Shown piece after piece: positions 60,850 through 64,000 of a stretch of DNA of 64,000 bases. The DNA is from Caulobacter endophyticus (GTDB taxonomy: Bacteria > Pseudomonadota > Alphaproteobacteria > Caulobacterales > Caulobacteraceae). The notes below the pieces were generated by a model. That model had not been told where the DNA came from. It did no database searches and saw only the letters and a list, made by a program, of their open reading frames with translations. Numbering within the stretch: the stretch's first letter is position 1; every line of letters starts with the position of its first letter. The position numbers were made by a program, and so were the translations under genes. Where the stretch lies: assembly GCF_029543245.1 (NCBI RefSeq), contig NZ_JARQWV010000019.1, positions 59,465 through 123,464 of the forward strand. The letters are read 5' to 3'.

Positions 60850-62775
60850 ATGACCGACGACGCCCTTTCGCCCTCCCACGCCGGTCGACGGGACACCTTC
60901 TCGGCGACCATGGCCGACGCGGTGCCGATCCTGATCGGCTATGTCGACGCCGACCGCCGCTACCGCTTCGTCAACCGCGCCTACGAGACCTGGTTCGGCG
61001 TTCGCCGCGAGGACATCGAGGGCAAGTCCCTGCTCGAGGTGATGGGGGCGGACGCCTATGAACGCGTGCGCGACCATGTCGACGGCGCCCTGGAAGGCCA
61101 GAGCCTGACCTTCGAGGGCGAGGTTCCCTACCAGGCCGCCGGCCTGCGCCATGTGGAGGCCAAGTACGTGCCCGACGTGGCGCCGGGCGGCGCCGTGCTC
61201 GGCTACTACGTGCTGGTCACCGACATCTCGGCGCGCAAGCGGGCCGAGGCCGAGCTGGCGCGCCTGCTGGTGCGCGAGCGGCGGCGGGCCCTGATGCTGG
61301 ACCTTGGCCGACAGCTGCGCGAGGAGAGCGACGTCGCCGCCATCGCCGACAAGGCCTGCGCCGTGCTGGCCGCGCAGCTGGGCGCCCAGCGCGCCGGCTA
61401 TGCCGAGGTCGATCTCGCAGGCGTCTCCACCCAGATCATCGGCGAGTGGGGCGGGCAGGGCGTGCAGCCCCTGGTCGGACCGCTGTTCGTGCTCGACGAC
61501 TTCGGCCCGGCGATGAGCGATGATTTGCGGGCCGGGGTGCAGGTGGTGATCGACGACGTCCGCGAGGACGTGCGCACCCGCCACAGCCTGGAAGCCTACG
61601 CCGCGCTCGACATCCGCGCCTTTGTGGCCGTGCCGCTGGTCAAGGCCGGGCGGCTCGTCTCCTACCTCTTCGTCTGCCAGGAATGCGCCCGCACCTGGGG
61701 CGTCGACGAGGTGGCCTTCGTCGGCGACGTGGCCGAGCTGATCTGGGCCGCCAGCGGCCGGGCCCGCGCCGACGCCGCCCTGCGCCAGGCCGAGGAGACC
61801 GAGCGCCTGCTGATCCGCGAGGTCGACCACCGGGCCAAGAACGTGCTGGCGGTGGTGCAGTCGCTGGTCCAGCTGACGCCCTTCGTCGACAAGCGCCAGT
61901 ACGTCACCGCGCTCAGCGGCCGCATCGGCTCGCTGGCCCGCTCGCACAGCCTGCTGTCGACCACCCGCTGGACCGGGGCGGTGCTGCGCACCCTGCTGGA
62001 GCAGGAGCTGGAGGCCTACAGCGTCGAGCACGAGAGCCGGGTGGTGCTGGACGGACCGCCGGTGCTGATCCGCGCCGAGGCCGCCCAGTCGCTAGGCCTG
62101 GTCGTGCACGAACTGGCCACCAACGCCAGCAAGTACGGGGCCCTGTCGGCGCCCGGCGGCGTGCTGGAGGTGGCCTGGACCTGGGAGGCCGGGAGTCTCG
62201 TCATCGACTGGCGCGAGGGCGGCGGCCCGCCGACCATTGCTCCGGCGCGGCGCGGCTTTGGCTCCACCCTGATTCAGAACGCCGGCAAGCAGCTGGGCGC
62301 CCAGGTCTCGCACCACTGGCGGCCCGAGGGCCTGCATTGCCGGATCGAGCTGTCGCGCGGCGCTCTGCCCCATGCCGGCGGCGGCGAGCGCTCGGCGGCG
62401 ACGACCGGCGCCGCGCCTGACGGCGGTCTTCAGGACCAGCGGGTGCTGGTGGTCGAGGACGAGGCCCTGGTGGCCATGGAGCTGGCCCGCGTGCTGGCCC
62501 TGGCCGGCGCCCAGGTGGTCGGCCCCGCCGGCGACGTCGAAGAGGCGCTGGAGCTGATCGAGAGCAGCCTGATCGACCGCGCCGTGCTCGACGTGAACCT
62601 GGGCGGCCGGCTGGTCACGCCGGTGGCCAAGGCCCTGGCCGAGCGGGCCATCCCCTTCGTCTACCTGACCGGCTACCAGGAGCCCGGCCTCGACGACGGC
62701 CCGGTGCTGCACAAGCCCGCCGCTCCCGAGGCGCTGGTCAGCGCCCTGGCGGGACGGCGCGTGGAGCGGGTCTAG
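60850..62775 (+). CDS. PAS-GAF HWE/HisKA_2 histidine kinase with C-terminal receiver
   Basis: A 641-residue cytosolic hybrid kinase. The domains are PAS (about 15-135, ILIGYVDADRRYRFVNRAYETWFG), GAF (about 155-300), HWE-type H-box EVDHRAKNVLAVVQSL with phosphoacceptor H327, an ATPase domain (HELATNASKYGALS, GFGSTLI) and a receiver (VLVVEDEALVAMEL, phosphoacceptor D581). HWE kinases often feed the PhyR-NepR-EcfG stress pathway in this class of bacteria, which is of interest given two EcfG promoters nearby. Upstream DNA has a CCACCT/AGGTGG hairpin (60790-60805). Confidence 0.9.
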   Translation: MTDDALSPSHAGRRDTFSATMADAVPILIGYVDADRRYRFVNRAYETWFGVRREDIEGKSLLEVMGADAYERVRDHVDGALEGQSLTFEGEVPYQAAGLRHVEAKYVPDVAPGGAVLGYYVLVTDISARKRAEAELARLLVRERRRALMLDLGRQLREESDVAAIADKACAVLAAQLGAQRAGYAEVDLAGVSTQIIGEWGGQGVQPLVGPLFVLDDFGPAMSDDLRAGVQVVIDDVREDVRTRHSLEAYAALDIRAFVAVPLVKAGRLVSYLFVCQECARTWGVDEVAFVGDVAELIWAASGRARADAALRQAEETERLLIREVDHRAKNVLAVVQSLVQLTPFVDKRQYVTALSGRIGSLARSHSLLSTTRWTGAVLRTLLEQELEAYSVEHESRVVLDGPPVLIRAEAAQSLGLVVHELATNASKYGALSAPGGVLEVAWTWEAGSLVIDWREGGGPPTIAPARRGFGSTLIQNAGKQLGAQVSHHWRPEGLHCRIELSRGALPHAGGGERSAATTGAAPDGGLQDQRVLVVEDEALVAMELARVLALAGAQVVGPAGDVEEALELIESSLIDRAVLDVNLGGRLVTPVAKALAERAIPFVYLTGYQEPGLDDGPVLHKPAAPEALVSALAGRRVERV

Positions 62776-62794
62776 GGCTGTTCTCCCAAACTCT

Positions 62795-62925
62795 CGTCAT
62801 TCCCGCCCTCGTGGCGGGAACCCCTGGTTCCGCACGCACGTGAAGTGCAAGCGGATCGCTGGCGATCCGTCCCATCCGCCCTTGCGGCTGAGAGAGGGTT
62901 TCCCGCCACAAGGGCGGGAATGACG
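62795..62925. repeat. Intergenic inverted repeat (GTCATTCCCGCC class)
   Basis: CGTCATTCCCGCCCTCGTGG at the left end and CCACAAGGGCGGGAATGACG at the right end are near-perfect inverses. An inner GGATCGCTGGCGATCC stem is present. It begins 20 bp after the kinase stop. Confidence 0.85.
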
Positions 62926-63005
62926 GGATGAAGAGGGGCGCGCAGACGCCTCCCGGCGACACCCCGCCGCATCTCCCACCTTGACTCCCGCGTCCATCAA
63001 GATCA

Positions 63006-63020
63006 GAACAAAGTGGGAAC
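63006..63020. promoter_or_regulatory. LexA (SOS) box of the imuAB cassette
   Basis: GAAC-N7-GAAC on the plus strand, which reads GTTC-N7-GTTC on the minus strand. It is the exact alphaproteobacterial LexA consensus, 10 bp upstream of the imuA start codon. Confidence 0.88.
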
Positions 63021-63030
63021 GGAGGTCGCC

Positions 63031-63807
63031 ATGCCCGGCTCGCGCGAGGCGCGTATCGAGGCCCTGAGAGGTCGGATCGCCGCCATCGAGGCGGGGACTC
63101 GGACTCCGACTCCGGTCCTGCCGTTCGGTGACTGGCGCATCGACTCCCACCTGCCCGGCGGGGGGCTGCCCAGGGCCGGCTGGCACGAGGTGGTCGGCGA
63201 GGGGCTGGAGGGCGAGAGCGGGGCGGCGACTGCGGCCTTCGCGGCGCTGCTGGCCCGGCCGAGAGCCGCCAAGGGCGCGGTGGTCTGGGTGCTGCGGCGC
63301 TCGGACCTCTATGTCCCGGGCCTGGTGAACCTGGGTTTTCCGGTCGAGCGGCTGGTGATGGTGCGGGTGCGCGACGAGGCCGAGGGCCTGTCGGTGCTGG
63401 AGGACGCCCTGGCCACGCCCGGCGTCGCGGTCGCCATCGGCGAGGCCGAGGCGCCCGACCTGGTGGCCGGCCGCCGGCTGCAACTGGCCTGCGAGCGGGC
63501 GGGGGGCTTCGGGGTCGTGCTGCACCGCCGGCCCTATGGCGGCCCGGCCAAGGGCGCGACCGGCTCGGCCGCTTTCAGCCGCTGGCGGGTGGGGCCGGCG
63601 CGGGGGCGCGCGCCGCCGGATGGGCTGGGGCTTGGCCCGCCCGCCTGGCGCGTGGCGCTGGAACGCTGCCGTGGCGGACGCCCGGGAGCGTGGATCCTGG
63701 AACATTCGGAGGCCGACCATGGCCCGCATCCTTTCCGTGTGGTGTCCGAACTGGCCGATCACGACCTGGCGCCGGCATCACCCGAACGCCTTCTCGCCGC
63801 CGGCTGA
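63031..63807 (+). CDS. imuA: SOS mutagenesis protein ImuA
   Basis: A 258-residue RecA-like, ATPase-fold partner in the ImuA-ImuB-DnaE2 translesion synthesis system. The N-terminus EARIEALRGRIAAIEAG and the region PGGGLPRAGWHEVVGEG then VVWVLRRSDLYVPGLVNLGFPVERL are typical. The ATG at 63031 is chosen because CGGAGG lies 5-6 bases upstream; a GTG at 63013 would lie inside the LexA box. The gene overlaps imuB by 89 bp in another frame. Induced by DNA damage. Confidence 0.9.
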   Translation: MPGSREARIEALRGRIAAIEAGTRTPTPVLPFGDWRIDSHLPGGGLPRAGWHEVVGEGLEGESGAATAAFAALLARPRAAKGAVVWVLRRSDLYVPGLVNLGFPVERLVMVRVRDEAEGLSVLEDALATPGVAVAIGEAEAPDLVAGRRLQLACERAGGFGVVLHRRPYGGPAKGATGSAAFSRWRVGPARGRAPPDGLGLGPPAWRVALERCRGGRPGAWILEHSEADHGPHPFRVVSELADHDLAPASPERLLAAG

Positions 63808-64000
63808 GGGGGAGAGCAGCAAGACCCTCCCCCTGAAGGGGGAGGTGGCCGCGAAGCGGTCGGAGGGGGAAGCGGTCTCCGCCTCAGCAGCAACTTGCCC
63901 CCCCCGCGCCGGCGGCGACACCGCCCCCCGCAGGGGGGGGGTGTCCGGCCATCCCCCCGAAGCCCCTAGCGGCTCCGGGCGAGGGACCCGCCGCCAGGGC
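63719..64000 (+). CDS. imuB: ImuB, Y-family polymerase-like protein (N-terminus only)
   Basis: Inactive Y-family polymerase homologue that links ImuA and DnaE2 to the beta clamp. The frame starts at ATG 63719 with the typical MARILSVWCPNWPITTWRR and stays open to the right edge (94 codons). Residues about 36-76 are translated palindromic repeat (KTLPLKGEVAAKRSEGE and onward), not ImuB sequence; normal ImuB continues into the polymerase fold by this point. The rest lies outside the window, so whether the frame continues intact cannot be judged. Confidence 0.75.
   Translation, partial: MARILSVWCPNWPITTWRRHHPNAFSPPAEGESSKTLPLKGEVAAKRSEGEAVSASAATCPPRAGGDTAPRRGGVSGHPPEAPSGSGRGTRRQG
63826..63946. 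repeat. Double-hairpin palindromic repeat inside imuB
   Basis: The left hairpin is CCTCCCCC TGAA GGGGGAGG (63826-63845). The right hairpin has GACACCGCCCCCC pairing with GGGGGGGTGTC, ending about 63945. It has the same layout as the intergenic repeats. The imuB frame passes through it without a stop. Confidence 0.8.

Noticed and set aside
63013..63030. Earlier GTG start for imuA
   Set aside because: It lies inside the LexA box and has no ribosome site; the ATG at 63031 follows CGGAGG.

Overview
The window is high-GC chromosomal DNA from an alphaproteobacterium, almost certainly Caulobacter or a close relative in the Caulobacterales. The evidence is a TipN-like polarity protein, a LexA box of the form GTTC-N7-GTTC in front of imuA, two EcfG/SigT-type stress promoters (GGAAC-N16/17-CGTT), a PseI-type synthase beside polysaccharide-type genes, and many short palindromic repeats. 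No tRNA, rRNA, CRISPR array, prophage, plasmid or insertion-sequence gene was found. Gene density is high and no gene-free stretch exceeds 300 bases.

Layout. 1-10.9 kb: the start of a ligase-associated DNA helicase (leaves the left edge), a secreted M28 peptidase, a DinG/XPD-type helicase, a small HTH protein, a MarR regulator with a perfect palindromic operator facing an M19-like dipeptidase, and a lipoprotein hydrolase. 10.4-14.8 kb: VanZ-like protein, M1 aminopeptidase, and a coupled DedA-like/dsbB/coq7 operon. 14.8-18.5 kb: a divergent metal-uptake locus with a TonB receptor, a DUF4198 protein and an EF-hand protein sharing a Fur-like box. 18.6-25.2 kb: metG, an MFS permease and the sulfate-activation pair cysD-cysNC. 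25.3-31.5 kb: tipN-like gene, a sugar transferase, a stress-promoter-driven PRC-barrel protein, a mannitol dehydrogenase-family enzyme and a small lipoprotein. 31.5-40 kb: a Tat-exported flavoenzyme and the NAD synthesis genes nadA-nadB-(Uma2)-nadC with two matching operators in the nadA leader, next to a hybrid histidine kinase. 40-43.4 kb: dps, a cell-wall hydrolase, trxB and a glycine-zipper protein. 43.5-49 kb: a probable surface-glycan or flagellin-glycosylation cluster (pseI, WbqC, FAD enzyme, methyltransferase, SpsF-like cytidylyltransferase, ELM1-like protein). 49-56 kb: greA, a chemoreceptor pair, a glutathione transferase, and a compact overlapping run of five mostly membrane-protein genes. 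56-64 kb: dnaG with a degenerate zinc site, a BON-domain stress protein, truncated haemoglobin plus 2OG-Fe dioxygenase, an HWE kinase-receiver hybrid, and the SOS mutagenesis genes imuA-imuB (imuB leaves the right edge).

The most unusual signal is a family of roughly 100-140 bp inverted, double-hairpin repeats. Most copies lie between genes, usually just after stop codons. Two copies lie in frame inside protein-coding genes at opposite ends of the window, the ligase-associated helicase and imuB. Both are DNA-repair genes, and the repeat is translated as an extra 40-residue low-complexity segment in each. Other leads are the dual-operator/terminator leader of nadA, the self-complementary MarR operator, the paired repeats framing the metG terminator, three tandem hairpins after the TonB receptor, the zinc-less primase, and the M19 dipeptidase lacking its first metal ligands.
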